A DNA stretch of 64,000 bases. Source: VGBO01 sp964453335 (GTDB taxonomy: Bacteria > Actinomycetota > Acidimicrobiia > Acidimicrobiales > CAIXPF01). The stretch covers positions 62,001-126,000 of the forward strand of contig CAYVOK010000003.1 in NCBI GenBank assembly GCA_964453335.1, read 5' to 3'. Positions 19,859 through 28,170 of the stretch are shown here, one piece after another. The translations under genes and the position numbers were made by a program. How positions within the stretch are numbered: position 1 is the stretch's first letter; each line of letters opens with the position of its first letter. Under the pieces are notes generated by a model, which saw only the letters and a program-made list of their open reading frames with translations, made no database searches and had not been told where the DNA came from.

Positions 19859-20121
19859 GTCGTCGATCTCGGTTCCGGTCGGTGGCGACCGGTGCGCTGG
19901 TTCGGGGTCGGGGACCGCCCATCTGCTGCCCTCCGGCCGACTGGCGCCGGCCGGGTTGTCTCTCCCGTGCCGGCCAGATGGCGAAGCGGGCGGAGTAGGG
20001 GCTTTCCATCCTGTCGGCCGGAAGGCGGCGGATGGGCGGTCTCCTGGGCCGTCGGTCCGGTGGTGGACCAGCGGTACCCGTGCGTCGTGTCCTCTCTCCT
20101 CCCTTCGTTCTCGTCGCGGGA
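19859..20121 (-). promoter_or_regulatory. Long leader between mraZ and rsmH, possible structured RNA
   Basis: A 263-base non-coding stretch inside an otherwise overlapping gene cluster. On the minus strand it has a Shine-Dalgarno-like GGGAGGAGAGAGG near its mraZ end with no evident reading frame behind it. Further in is a GC hairpin, GGCCGG and CCGGCC around a 15-base loop, with more GGCCGG-type repeats. Actinobacteria often carry a conserved RNA (the mraW RNA motif) upstream of this gene. I cannot confirm a match to that model by eye. Confidence 0.3.
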
Positions 20122-20544
20122 TCAGAAGATCCCGAGGGTTGCGATGGCGTCCGCGAGGTCCTGGGTCCCGGCGCCGAGCACCGTCTCCCAGGACTCGGGC
20201 TTCCAGAGCTCGACGTGGTCGCCCGCCCCGTTGAGGACGACCGCACCGGCGATGTCGTAGGTCTGGCGGAGGCGCGGGGCGATGGCGATGCGCCCCTGTG
20301 CGTCGGGGCGGACGTCGGCCGCGTTCGCGAGAAGGGCTCGGAGGGCGTCGGGGTTGGCTGCCCGGTCGCGGACCTTGTCGCCGAGCCGGTCGACGAAGCC
20401 TCGGAAATCGGGTTCGGTCCAGAGCGCGAGGCAGCCCTGGTACGGGCTCAGGATCCCGCCGCCCGCGAGGCGTGCACGGAACGTCGAGGGAAGGACCAAC
20501 CGCCCCTTGTCATCGAGCGCATGCTCGAAGGTCCCGACGAACAC
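20122..20544 (-). CDS. mraZ: Transcriptional regulator MraZ
   Basis: A 140-residue protein with two SpoVT/AbrB-like domains, the DNA-binding regulator at the head of division clusters. It begins VFVGTFEHALDDKGRLVLPS, the standard MraZ start, and the second domain has DAQGRIAIAPRLRQ. I chose the GTG at 20544 because it aligns with the family start and has GGAG 8 bases upstream. Longer upstream starts would run into the operator. It should repress this cluster by binding the repeats at 20592-20636. Confidence 0.9.
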   Translation of the reverse strand: MFVGTFEHALDDKGRLVLPSTFRARLAGGGILSPYQGCLALWTEPDFRGFVDRLGDKVRDRAANPDALRALLANAADVRPDAQGRIAIAPRLRQTYDIAGAVVLNGAGDHVELWKPESWETVLGAGTQDLADAIATLGIF

Positions 20545-20591
20545 CGTGCCGACTCCGCTCCGCTTCCGAACCCCAGCGGCGCCCATCTCGG

Positions 20592-20636
20592 GCCCACCGC
20601 TCTCCACAGCGCTCCATTCTGACCCACTTTGCCCCA
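20592..20636 (-). promoter_or_regulatory. MraZ operator: five TGGRN repeats at 10-base spacing
   Basis: Reading the minus strand: TGGGG, TGGGT, TGGAG, TGGAG, TGGGC, each separated by exactly 5 bases (starts at 20636, 20626, 20616, 20606, 20596). Known MraZ boxes are TGGGN repeats with 5-base spacers. The array covers the spacer, -10 box and start site of the mraZ promoter, so binding would block initiation. A sixth TGGGC (20585-20581) lies one base out of phase. Confidence 0.85.
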
Positions 20637-20644
20637 CAACGCAA
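20616..20644 (-). promoter_or_regulatory. Predicted promoter of mraZ and the division cluster
   Basis: Minus strand TTGCGT (20644-20639), 17-base spacer, CAGAAT (20621-20616). Initiation near 20609 gives a leader of about 65 bases. The box geometry and the overlap with the MraZ repeats support each other. Confidence 0.65.
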
Positions 20645-20748
20645 GCACGTCATGCCATTGGGACCCGACGGCGCGCTCGTCGACGAGCGGCCACCGGAAA
20701 TTCACCGCCCCTCTGTTCGCTGGCGAACCGGCGTTCACGGGGCATCCG

Positions 20749-20754
20749 TACCGT
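20749..20754 (+). promoter_or_regulatory. -10 box of a probable leaderless promoter
   Basis: TACCGT followed by 8 bases and the ATG at 20763 of the beta-propeller gene, with no Shine-Dalgarno between. The mRNA probably starts at or next to the start codon. Confidence 0.45.
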
Positions 20755-20762
20755 GCTCGACC

Positions 20763-22340
20763 ATGCAGCGCAGCCCTCATGCCCGCCCCACCCGTTGCGT
20801 CCTCGCCACCGGACTGCTCGCCATCGGCGCGATCGCCGCGGGCGTCGGTGCCGCACCAGCGGCGCACGGGACGATCAGCGACACGGCCCGACTCGGCAGC
20901 CTTGCCGTGGGCGGCGCAGAGACCGTCACGTTCCACCCGGGCACCGGTCGCCTGTTCACGACTGACGCCACGGCGGTTGCCGTCCATGTCGCGCGCCTCG
21001 ATGCGTCGGCGGCGCCCGTCGCCGAGACCACGATCGCCCTCGCGCAGTACGGCAGCGGGGTCACGTCGGTCTCGATCCACGGCGACCTGCTCGCCGTCGG
21101 CGTCGTCGCCGCGACCTCGACCAACCCGGGAACCGTCGTGTTCATCCGGGCGACCGACCTCGCGATCGTGGCGACCCGCACCGTCGGCGCACTGCCCGAC
21201 GCCGTCGCCTTCACGCCCGATGGGACATCGCTCCTCGTCGCCAACGAGGGCGAGCCCGACAGCACCTACACCGTCGACCCGGAGGGATCGGTCTCGATCA
21301 TCCCGATCACCGGCGGCGTCCCGGGCACGCCGGTGACCGTCGGATTCGTCGGCTACAACGCACAAGCGGCGACGCTGCGGGCCGCGGGGGTACGCATCTT
21401 CGGTCCGAACGCGTCGGTCGCCCAGGACCTCGAGCCCGAGTACATCACGGTGAGCGCGGACTCCCGCACGGCGTACGTCACCCTGCAGGAGAACAACGCG
21501 ATCGCCGTGATCGACATCCCCTCGGCGACGATCGCCCAGATCCTCCCGCTCGGCACGAAGGACCACGGCATCGCCGGGAACGGCCTCGACGCCTCCGACC
21601 GTGAGGTGAGCAGCAGCGCAGGGACGCCCGGGAACATCCAGAACTGGCCGGTCCGCGGCATGTACATGCCCGACCAGGCGGTGTGGGTGGGCGGCTACGT
21701 GATCACCGCGAACGAAGGCGACGCCCGCGACTACGGGGCTGCCTTCACCGAGGAGACCCGGATCAAGGACATCACGCTCGACACGACGGCGTTCCCCACC
21801 TGGGCGACTCTCCGTACCGACGCCAACGCCGGCCGCCTGACCATCTCCCGCATCGGTGGCGACACGGACACCGACACCGACTACGACGTGCTCTACAGCT
21901 ACGGCACACGTTCGATCTCGGTGTGGAGCCCGTCAGGAACCCGGGTGTGGGACTCCGGCGACCAGATCGAACAGCAGGTCTTCGCGCTCGCACCGACCTC
22001 GTGGGACGACACCCGGTCAGACAACAAGGGGCCGGAACCCGAGGGCATCACCGCCGGGACGATCGGCGATCGCACGTACGTCTTCGTCGCCCTCGAACGG
22101 ACGAACGGGATCATGGTGTGGGACGTGACGAACCCGACAGCCCCGACGTTCGGCGGACTCCTCCAGCCGCCGACCGGGACCGACGTCAGCCCTGAGGGCA
22201 TGGTGTTCATCCCGGCGTCGCAGTCGCCGAACCGACGTCCGCTGCTCGTCGTCGCCAACGAGGTGTCGAACACGCTCGCAGTCTGGGCGGTGGGCCCCGT
22301 CGTGCCGACGACCGTCGTCGGCGTCGCCTACACGGGCTGA
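20763..22340 (+). CDS. Secreted choice-of-anchor I family beta-propeller protein
   Basis: A 525-residue protein with a signal peptide (basic start, then VLATGLLAIGAIAAGVGAAPAAHG with a likely cleavage near residue 32). A seven-bladed propeller-like domain follows. Repeated blade motifs include GTGRLFTTDATAVAVHVARL, PDAVAFTPDGTSLLVANEGE and LQENNAIAVIDIPSATI. The order of motifs (NEGEPD, YITVSADSRTAYVTLQENNA, GPEPEGITAG, SPEGMVFIPA) is that of the choice-of-anchor I family, extracellular proteins of unknown biochemical role. No C-terminal anchor motif is visible; it ends VVGVAYTG. Its stop overlaps the convergent lplA-like gene by 13 bases. Confidence 0.8.
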   Translation: MQRSPHARPTRCVLATGLLAIGAIAAGVGAAPAAHGTISDTARLGSLAVGGAETVTFHPGTGRLFTTDATAVAVHVARLDASAAPVAETTIALAQYGSGVTSVSIHGDLLAVGVVAATSTNPGTVVFIRATDLAIVATRTVGALPDAVAFTPDGTSLLVANEGEPDSTYTVDPEGSVSIIPITGGVPGTPVTVGFVGYNAQAATLRAAGVRIFGPNASVAQDLEPEYITVSADSRTAYVTLQENNAIAVIDIPSATIAQILPLGTKDHGIAGNGLDASDREVSSSAGTPGNIQNWPVRGMYMPDQAVWVGGYVITANEGDARDYGAAFTEETRIKDITLDTTAFPTWATLRTDANAGRLTISRIGGDTDTDTDYDVLYSYGTRSISVWSPSGTRVWDSGDQIEQQVFALAPTSWDDTRSDNKGPEPEGITAGTIGDRTYVFVALERTNGIMVWDVTNPTAPTFGGLLQPPTGTDVSPEGMVFIPASQSPNRRPLLVVANEVSNTLAVWAVGPVVPTTVVGVAYTG

Positions 22341-23023
22341 TCGACGCCCCCGGTCGCCGCGTCGACGAGCGCGTCGACGACCTCGACGGCGACGACCGGG
22401 CGACCGAGGACGATGTCGAGTCCTGCGGCCACGTCGTCGCACCCGTCGTCGAGCCCGACGAGGGCGGCAGTGGCCCGACCGTCCCAGCGGAGCAGCGCCA
22501 TCGTCTGGAACCGGACGAGGTCACGGGTCCGCCGCTGCGCGACACCGACCACCTTCCGCCCGCCCACAGCGACCTCACCCGGTCCCGTCCCCGCGAAGCA
22601 CACCCGCCGATGGCGGCCGTCCCCGACGAGGCCCCCCCGGTGCACGACGACGTCGTTCGCACCGAGCGCCACGAGCGCGCCGCGCCACAACTCCCCCACC
22701 CACCAGGCCGCCCGACCGACATCCGCAACCCACCGGGGATCGGACGCCGGCAGTGCGACGTCGAGCCACACCACGGCGCCGGGATCGACCAGCACCGCCG
22801 AACCACCGCTCCGGCGACGCACCACGGGCACCCCGGACCGGGCCGCCGCGGCCGCGTCGACGTGGTCCTCCGGTTGCACGCTGCCGAGCACGAGCGCCGA
22901 CGTCGTCGGGCGGCAGACACGCAACGTCGGACGGAGCGGCGACGTGAACGGCAGGTCCAGTAGCCGTTCGACCGTACCGTCCACCGTCTCGACGACGAAC
23001 GGGGCCATCGGCCCGGCGCTCAT
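22328..23023 (-). CDS. Lipoate--protein ligase A family protein
   Basis: A 231-residue member of the BPL/LplA fold. The ligand-loop motif RRRSGGSAVLVDPG (about residue 70) and GGRKVVGVAQRR (about residue 155), with its conserved catalytic Lys, are both present. It would attach lipoate or a related acyl group to a carrier domain, but it is shorter than bacterial LplA (about 330) and could be an octanoyltransferase or amidotransferase. The ATG overlaps the upstream menC-like stop in an ATGA, so the two are co-translated, though no shared pathway is obvious. Confidence 0.72.
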   Translation of the reverse strand: MSAGPMAPFVVETVDGTVERLLDLPFTSPLRPTLRVCRPTTSALVLGSVQPEDHVDAAAAARSGVPVVRRRSGGSAVLVDPGAVVWLDVALPASDPRWVADVGRAAWWVGELWRGALVALGANDVVVHRGGLVGDGRHRRVCFAGTGPGEVAVGGRKVVGVAQRRTRDLVRFQTMALLRWDGRATAALVGLDDGCDDVAAGLDIVLGRPVVAVEVVDALVDAATGGVDQPV

Positions 23024-24141
23024 CGCTGCAGGACGGCCGAGTCGACCGCCGTCGCCCGCAGCCGGTCGCGATCACCCTCGACGCCGATCCCGGGCCCGTC
23101 CGGGACCACGAGCCGCCCCGCCCCGTCGACGACCACGGGGCCGGCGACGTCGACCTCGACGTACTGCGCCGACGGTCCGAGGTCGGTCGGCAGGTCGAAC
23201 CCCGGCGACGCCGCGACCGCCGCAGCCGCCGCCCGACCGACACCGAGCTCGAGCATGCCCCCGACGAACGCCCCGAGTCCCGCGCCGCGCACCGCGGCCA
23301 GCACGTCCACGGCGGCGTCCACACCACCGAGGCGGGCCGGTTTCACGTTCACGACACCGCGACGGTCGGTGCGCAGCGCACGCGCCCGCAGCGCCACATG
23401 CACGTCGTCGACCGAGCCGATCGACTCGTCGAGCGCGACGGGCGTGCCCAACAGGTCGGCGACCCGGGCGGTCACCGTCGGGTCGTGCGCCGCACACGGC
23501 TGCTCGAGGTACGTGAGTCCGAGCGCATCGACCGCCCGCAACGTCGCGAGGTCGAGCGGATCGAGCGAGCCGTTCGCATCTGCGGCGAGCGGGGCGTCGG
23601 GGAAGGTCGCCCGCACCGCTGCGAGCGCCGCGAGGTCGGCGGCGTCACCGAGCTTCAGCTTCACGAGGCGCGCCCCGCCGGCGAACGCGTCGGCGACCGC
23701 GGCCACTGTGGCGTCGGCATCGCCGGACCGGCCCAGGACGACCGTGCGGTCGAGCGGACCGTCCCCCGCACCGAGCCACGACCGGAGCGATCGCCCGACG
23801 ACACGCAACCGGGCGTCGAGCACCGCCGTGGCGAGGCCCGCCGACGCCATCGGCCGATCGGCCGCCCGGCCCGCACCACCGGCGAGCAGGTCGGGGACGA
23901 GGTCGTCCCGCAGGGCACGGAACGCGTCGGCCGTCCACTCCGGCGTGTACGTCGGCGCGGCGAGGGTGTCGCACTCCCCCCAGCCGACGGTGCCGTCGGC
24001 GAGTCGGGCCGCGATCACGACCACGACCCGGTCACGTTCCGCCCCGTGCGCCGCCCGGAAGGTCGACCGGAGCGGGACCGCCACCTGCCACAGTTCGACC
24101 GCGACGACCGGATCGTCGGCCGGGGGCGGCGGTGACACCAT
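23020..24141 (-). CDS. menC: Enolase-superfamily o-succinylbenzoate synthase-like protein
   Basis: A 373-residue muconate-lactonizing subgroup enzyme. The catalytic Lys is in LVKLKLG, metal ligands are in ADANGSLDP (Asp), YLEQPCA (Glu) and ALDESIGS (Asp), and the second base is in NVKPARLGG. This arrangement fits o-succinylbenzoate synthase (menaquinone pathway) or N-succinylamino-acid racemase, which cannot be separated by motif. No other men genes are near. It is head-to-head with the acyl-CoA reductase gene and shares its upstream region. Confidence 0.75.
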   Translation of the reverse strand: MVSPPPPADDPVVAVELWQVAVPLRSTFRAAHGAERDRVVVVIAARLADGTVGWGECDTLAAPTYTPEWTADAFRALRDDLVPDLLAGGAGRAADRPMASAGLATAVLDARLRVVGRSLRSWLGAGDGPLDRTVVLGRSGDADATVAAVADAFAGGARLVKLKLGDAADLAALAAVRATFPDAPLAADANGSLDPLDLATLRAVDALGLTYLEQPCAAHDPTVTARVADLLGTPVALDESIGSVDDVHVALRARALRTDRRGVVNVKPARLGGVDAAVDVLAAVRGAGLGAFVGGMLELGVGRAAAAAVAASPGFDLPTDLGPSAQYVEVDVAGPVVVDGAGRLVVPDGPGIGVEGDRDRLRATAVDSAVLQR

Positions 24142-24200
24142 GCCCGCATCGTAGGAGCGCCCCCGGGGCTCCCATACGGGTACCGCGGTGGCGGCCCTGC

Positions 24201-24206
24201 CACAAT
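24201..24206 (+). promoter_or_regulatory. -10-like box before the acyl-CoA reductase gene
   Basis: CACAAT followed by 8 bases and the GTG at 24215. The same CACAAT spaced 7 bases from a start appears before the zinc-binding protein gene. This favours GTG 24215 over GTG 24188, which lies upstream of the box. Confidence 0.4.
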
Positions 24207-24214
24207 GGGCCGTT

Positions 24215-26566
24215 GTGATCGCGGAGGCGCTCGCCGGGAAGCGGCTGTTCATCACCGGCTCGACCGGATTCCTCGGAACCGCACTCGTCGAGCGGCTCCT
24301 CCGCAACGTCGACGACGTCCACCTCACCCTGCTCGTGCGATCAGGGCGACGATCGACCGCAGCCCAGCGGGCACGGCGGGAGATCTTCCGCAACGACGCA
24401 TTCGACCGCTTGCGCGCCGACCTCGGCAGCGTCGAGTTCGATCGGGTCGTGGCCGACCGCGTCGACGTGGTCGCCGGCGACGTCGCCGTCGACGGCCTCG
24501 GCCTCGACGACGCCGGACGCGCCGCCCTCGCCGCCGCCGACATCGTCATCCACTCCGCCGCAGCGGTCAGCTTCGACAGCCCCCTCGACTCGGCCGTGGA
24601 GATCAACCTCCTCGGCCCCACCCGCATCGCCGAGACCCTCACCGAACTCGGCGTCGCGCCCCACTACATCGCCGTGTCCACCTGCTACGTCGCCGGATCA
24701 CGTCGGGGCAGCGCGCTCGAGGAACCCGTCGACGCAAGCCCCTTCCACGTCGACGTCGACTGGCGCGCCGAGGTCGCAGGCGCCCGACGCGCCCGGGCGG
24801 ACGCCGAGGCCGAGAGCCGCAGCGCCGAGCGCCTCCAACGCTTCCGCAAGGAGGCACGCACCGAGCTCGGCGCCGCCGGCGGCCCGTTGCTCGCCGAGAA
24901 GACCGAACAGCTCCGCTCCCGCTGGGTCGACGATCGACTCGTCGAGGCCGGCCGGGCCCGGGCCGCGTCGGTCGGCTACCCGGACGCGTACGCCTTCACG
25001 AAGGCGCTCGCCGAGGTCGCGCTCGCCGAGTGCCACGGTGCGGTGCCGACGACGATCCTGCGACCCTCGATCATCGAGTCGGCGCTCGCCGAACCGGTCC
25101 CGGGTTGGATCCGCGGGTTCCGCATGGCGGAACCGGTCATCGTCAGTTACGCACGCGGCCTGCTGAAGAACTTCCCCGGGGTCCCCGAGGGCGTCGTCGA
25201 CGTCATCCCCGTCGACATCGTCGTCGCGGCGATCTGCGCGGTCGCCGCCGAGGAGGCCCGCAACCCGCGACCCGACCCGACCGTGGCACCGCCGGTCTTC
25301 CAGGTCGCCTCCGGTGACGCGAACCCCTTGCGGTACCGGCGGATGGTCGAGCTCATCTCCGGCTGGTTCGGTGAGCACCCGCTGTACGACACCATCGGCC
25401 AGCCGATCAACACGCCGACGTGGACGTTCCCGGGGCGTGGCCGGGTCGAACGCGACCTGCGCCGCAAGCTGCAGACCGTCACCCGGGCCGAGAAGGCGCT
25501 GAACGCGCTGCCGTTGCGGGGGCGCCAGGCCGTCCTCGCCGCGAACCTCGAGGAACGGCGGGAGCTCGCCGAACGGGCGATGGGTTACGTCGAGCTGTAC
25601 GGCAAGTACGCCGAGTGCGAGGCGATCTACAACGTCGACCGGCTCCTCGACCTCTGGGAACGGGTCGATGCGCAGGACCGGGCCACGTTCTGTTTCGATC
25701 CGCGCGTCATCGAATGGGACGCCTACGTCCGGGACGTCCACCTCCCCTCGGTCGTGCGCAACGCCCGGGTCCGCACATCGCCGGGGACGCGCATCACCGA
25801 GAACCGCTCCGACCGGTTGCGCCGGCAGGTGCTCGCCCCGGAACGGCAGTTCGCGGCGTTCGATCTCGAGAACACCCTGATTGCGTCGAACGTGGTGGCG
25901 TCGTACGCATGGCTCGCGTCACGTGGGCTGCACGGTACGGACCGTGCCCGCTTCGTCGCCCGGCTCGTCGCCGAGGGGCCGTCGCTGCTCCGCCTCGACC
26001 GGTCCGACCGCAGCGACTTCCTGCGGTTCTTCTACCGCCGCTACGAGGGCGCCCCGGTCGACCGGCTGCGCGCCGACGCGTCGGAGATGCTCTCCGAACT
26101 CATCCTCACGAAGTCGTTCCCCGCCGGCCTGCGGCGGGTCCGCGAACACCGGGCGGCCGGACACCGCACCGTCCTCATCACCGGCGCGCTCGACGTCGTC
26201 GTCGAACCGCTCGAACCGCTCTTCGACGACGTGATCGCGGCCACCATGACCCGCGCGCACGGCCGCCTCACCGGTGAGCTCACGGCAGCGCCGCCGACGG
26301 GCGAGACCCGCGCGCAGGCGCTGTTCGACTGGGCGCGCGAGCACGGCTTCGACCCTGCGGAGGGCGTCGCCTACGCCGATTCCACGAGCGACCTCCCGCT
26401 GCTCGAGGCCGTCGGCTTCCCCGTCGCCGTGAACCCCGAGACCCGACTCGCCGCACTCGCCCGCAAGCGGGGCTGGCTCGTCGAACAGTTCGACAAGGCA
26501 CCGGGGTTCCCCGGGCCCCGACTCCCGCTCGCGACGCCCCGACGGGGCGCCACGGGCACGAGGTGA
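24215..26566 (+). CDS. Fatty acyl-CoA reductase fused to a HAD-IB phosphatase
   Basis: A 783-residue two-domain protein. Residues 1 to about 440 are an extended SDR of the FAR type: GKRLFITGSTGFLGTALVER at the NAD(P) site, STCYVAGSRRG, and the active-site YAFTKALAEVAL. This reduces an acyl-CoA to an alcohol or aldehyde. Residues about 545-760 are a HAD phosphatase: FDLENTLIA at residue 549 (nucleophile Asp; the usual second Asp is Glu), VLITGALDVVVEPL and AYADSTSDLPLLEAV. The HAD part resembles those that dephosphorylate lysophosphatidate or phosphoserine. First gene of a tightly coupled operon with a LarA-like and a PlsC-like gene. Confidence 0.82.
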   Translation: MIAEALAGKRLFITGSTGFLGTALVERLLRNVDDVHLTLLVRSGRRSTAAQRARREIFRNDAFDRLRADLGSVEFDRVVADRVDVVAGDVAVDGLGLDDAGRAALAAADIVIHSAAAVSFDSPLDSAVEINLLGPTRIAETLTELGVAPHYIAVSTCYVAGSRRGSALEEPVDASPFHVDVDWRAEVAGARRARADAEAESRSAERLQRFRKEARTELGAAGGPLLAEKTEQLRSRWVDDRLVEAGRARAASVGYPDAYAFTKALAEVALAECHGAVPTTILRPSIIESALAEPVPGWIRGFRMAEPVIVSYARGLLKNFPGVPEGVVDVIPVDIVVAAICAVAAEEARNPRPDPTVAPPVFQVASGDANPLRYRRMVELISGWFGEHPLYDTIGQPINTPTWTFPGRGRVERDLRRKLQTVTRAEKALNALPLRGRQAVLAANLEERRELAERAMGYVELYGKYAECEAIYNVDRLLDLWERVDAQDRATFCFDPRVIEWDAYVRDVHLPSVVRNARVRTSPGTRITENRSDRLRRQVLAPERQFAAFDLENTLIASNVVASYAWLASRGLHGTDRARFVARLVAEGPSLLRLDRSDRSDFLRFFYRRYEGAPVDRLRADASEMLSELILTKSFPAGLRRVREHRAAGHRTVLITGALDVVVEPLEPLFDDVIAATMTRAHGRLTGELTAAPPTGETRAQALFDWAREHGFDPAEGVAYADSTSDLPLLEAVGFPVAVNPETRLAALARKRGWLVEQFDKAPGFPGPRLPLATPRRGATGTR

Positions 26567-28170
26567 GCACCCCCATGGCCCCACGCCCAGGTTTCGTCCT
26601 CGAGGTCGACGGTTCCACACCGCCGGTGCTGTTCCACCACGGCGAGGGGTTCCGCATGGAGCGCCTCCCCGCGGGGCGCAGCCGGATCATCTACCCGTCG
26701 GAACCGCTGCCCGGCATCGCCGACCCCGACGGTGCGATCCGCGCCGCGCTCGAGAACCCCATCGACGCCGACCCGCTGCGCGCCCAGATGTTCCCGGGCA
26801 TGAAGCTGACCATCGCGTTCGACGACATCTCGCTCCCCCTGCCGCCGATGCGGCGGCCCGACATCCGCCAGCGGGTGATCGAGGCGGTCCTCGACATCGC
26901 GGCCGAGGTGGGTGTCGACGACGTCGAGATCATCGCCGCGCTCGCACTGCACCGGCGCATGACCGAGGACGAGCTCCGTCATGCGGTCGGTGACCGGGTC
27001 TACGACGCGTTCGCGCCGAGCGGCCGCCTGTACAACCACGACGCCGAGGACCCCGACGGGATGGTGATCCTCGGGCGGACCGGTGAGAAGGAACACGTGC
27101 AGATGAACCGGCGGGCCGCCGAGAGCGACCTGCTCGTGTACGTGAACATCAACCTCGTCGCGATGGACGGCGGCTGGAAGTCGACCGCGACGGGCCTGTC
27201 GGGGTACACGGCGCTGCGCCACCACCACAACGTCGACACGATGCGCCGGTCCCGCAGCTTCATGGACCAGGACGCGTCGGCGCTCCACAAGTCGAACTGG
27301 CGGATGGGCGACGTCATCAAGGCGAGCGGTCCGAAGATCTTCCAGATCGAGACGACCGTGAACAACAACACGTTCGGCGCCTCCGGTCCGCTGTCGATGC
27401 TGCAGAAGCGCGAGTGGGAGTGGACCGGCCGTGACCGGGCGACGTTCATCGGGATGCAGGCCGGGCTCCGCCGCCTGCCCGCCGGCGCGAAGCGGGCGAT
27501 CTTCCAGTCCTGGCGTGCCCCCTACGAGCTGACCTCCATCCAGGCCGGCGAGGTCGAGGCGGTGCACCGCGTCACCACCGAGCACGTGTACCGCCAGCAG
27601 CTCGTCCCCGTCGAGGGGCAGACCGACGTGCTCACGATGGGGCTCCCCTACATCTGCCCCTACAACGTGAACTCGATCATGAACCCGATCCTCGTGATGT
27701 GCCTCGGGCTCGGGTACTTCTTCAACCTGTACCGGGGTCGACCGCTCGTCCGTGAGGGCGGCGTGCTCATCATGAGCCATCCGACGCGCCGCGAGTTCCA
27801 CCCGGTGCACCACCCGAGCTACATCGACTTCTTCGAGCAGGTCCTCGCCGAGACGACCGATCCGATCGAGATCGAGCAGCGATTCGAGAAGTCCTTCGCC
27901 GAGGACGAGTGGTACCGGCACCTGTACCGGACGAGCCACGCCTACCACGGCGTGCACCCGTTCTACATGTGGTACTGGGGCAGCCACGCGCTCGCGCACC
28001 TCGGCCGGGTGATCGTGCTCGGCGGCGATCCGCGCACCGTCCGACGCCTCGGGTTCATGCCGGCGACGACGATGGCCGACGCCCTCGAGATGGCGTCGGA
28101 CGTCGTGGGACGGCAGCCGACGATCACCCACCTCCACAACCCGCCGATCCTCATGGCGGACGTCCACTGA
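26563..28170 (+). CDS. LarA-like (DUF2088, lactate racemase N-terminal domain) protein
   Basis: A 535-residue protein related to the nickel-pincer lactate racemase LarA. Recognisable are the region ending ALALHRRMTEDEL, with the conserved His at about residue 130, VQMNRRAAESDLLVYVNINL and GGWKSTATGLSGY with a Lys near residue 206. The usual His before the GWK/GAK motif is replaced by Ala-Met-Asp, so the chemistry may differ. The substrate is unknown. The GTG overlaps the FAR stop by 4 bases; an ATG lies four codons on. A partner role in a lipid pathway is inferred only from the operon. Confidence 0.7.
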   Translation: MSTPMAPRPGFVLEVDGSTPPVLFHHGEGFRMERLPAGRSRIIYPSEPLPGIADPDGAIRAALENPIDADPLRAQMFPGMKLTIAFDDISLPLPPMRRPDIRQRVIEAVLDIAAEVGVDDVEIIAALALHRRMTEDELRHAVGDRVYDAFAPSGRLYNHDAEDPDGMVILGRTGEKEHVQMNRRAAESDLLVYVNINLVAMDGGWKSTATGLSGYTALRHHHNVDTMRRSRSFMDQDASALHKSNWRMGDVIKASGPKIFQIETTVNNNTFGASGPLSMLQKREWEWTGRDRATFIGMQAGLRRLPAGAKRAIFQSWRAPYELTSIQAGEVEAVHRVTTEHVYRQQLVPVEGQTDVLTMGLPYICPYNVNSIMNPILVMCLGLGYFFNLYRGRPLVREGGVLIMSHPTRREFHPVHHPSYIDFFEQVLAETTDPIEIEQRFEKSFAEDEWYRHLYRTSHAYHGVHPFYMWYWGSHALAHLGRVIVLGGDPRTVRRLGFMPATTMADALEMASDVVGRQPTITHLHNPPILMADVH

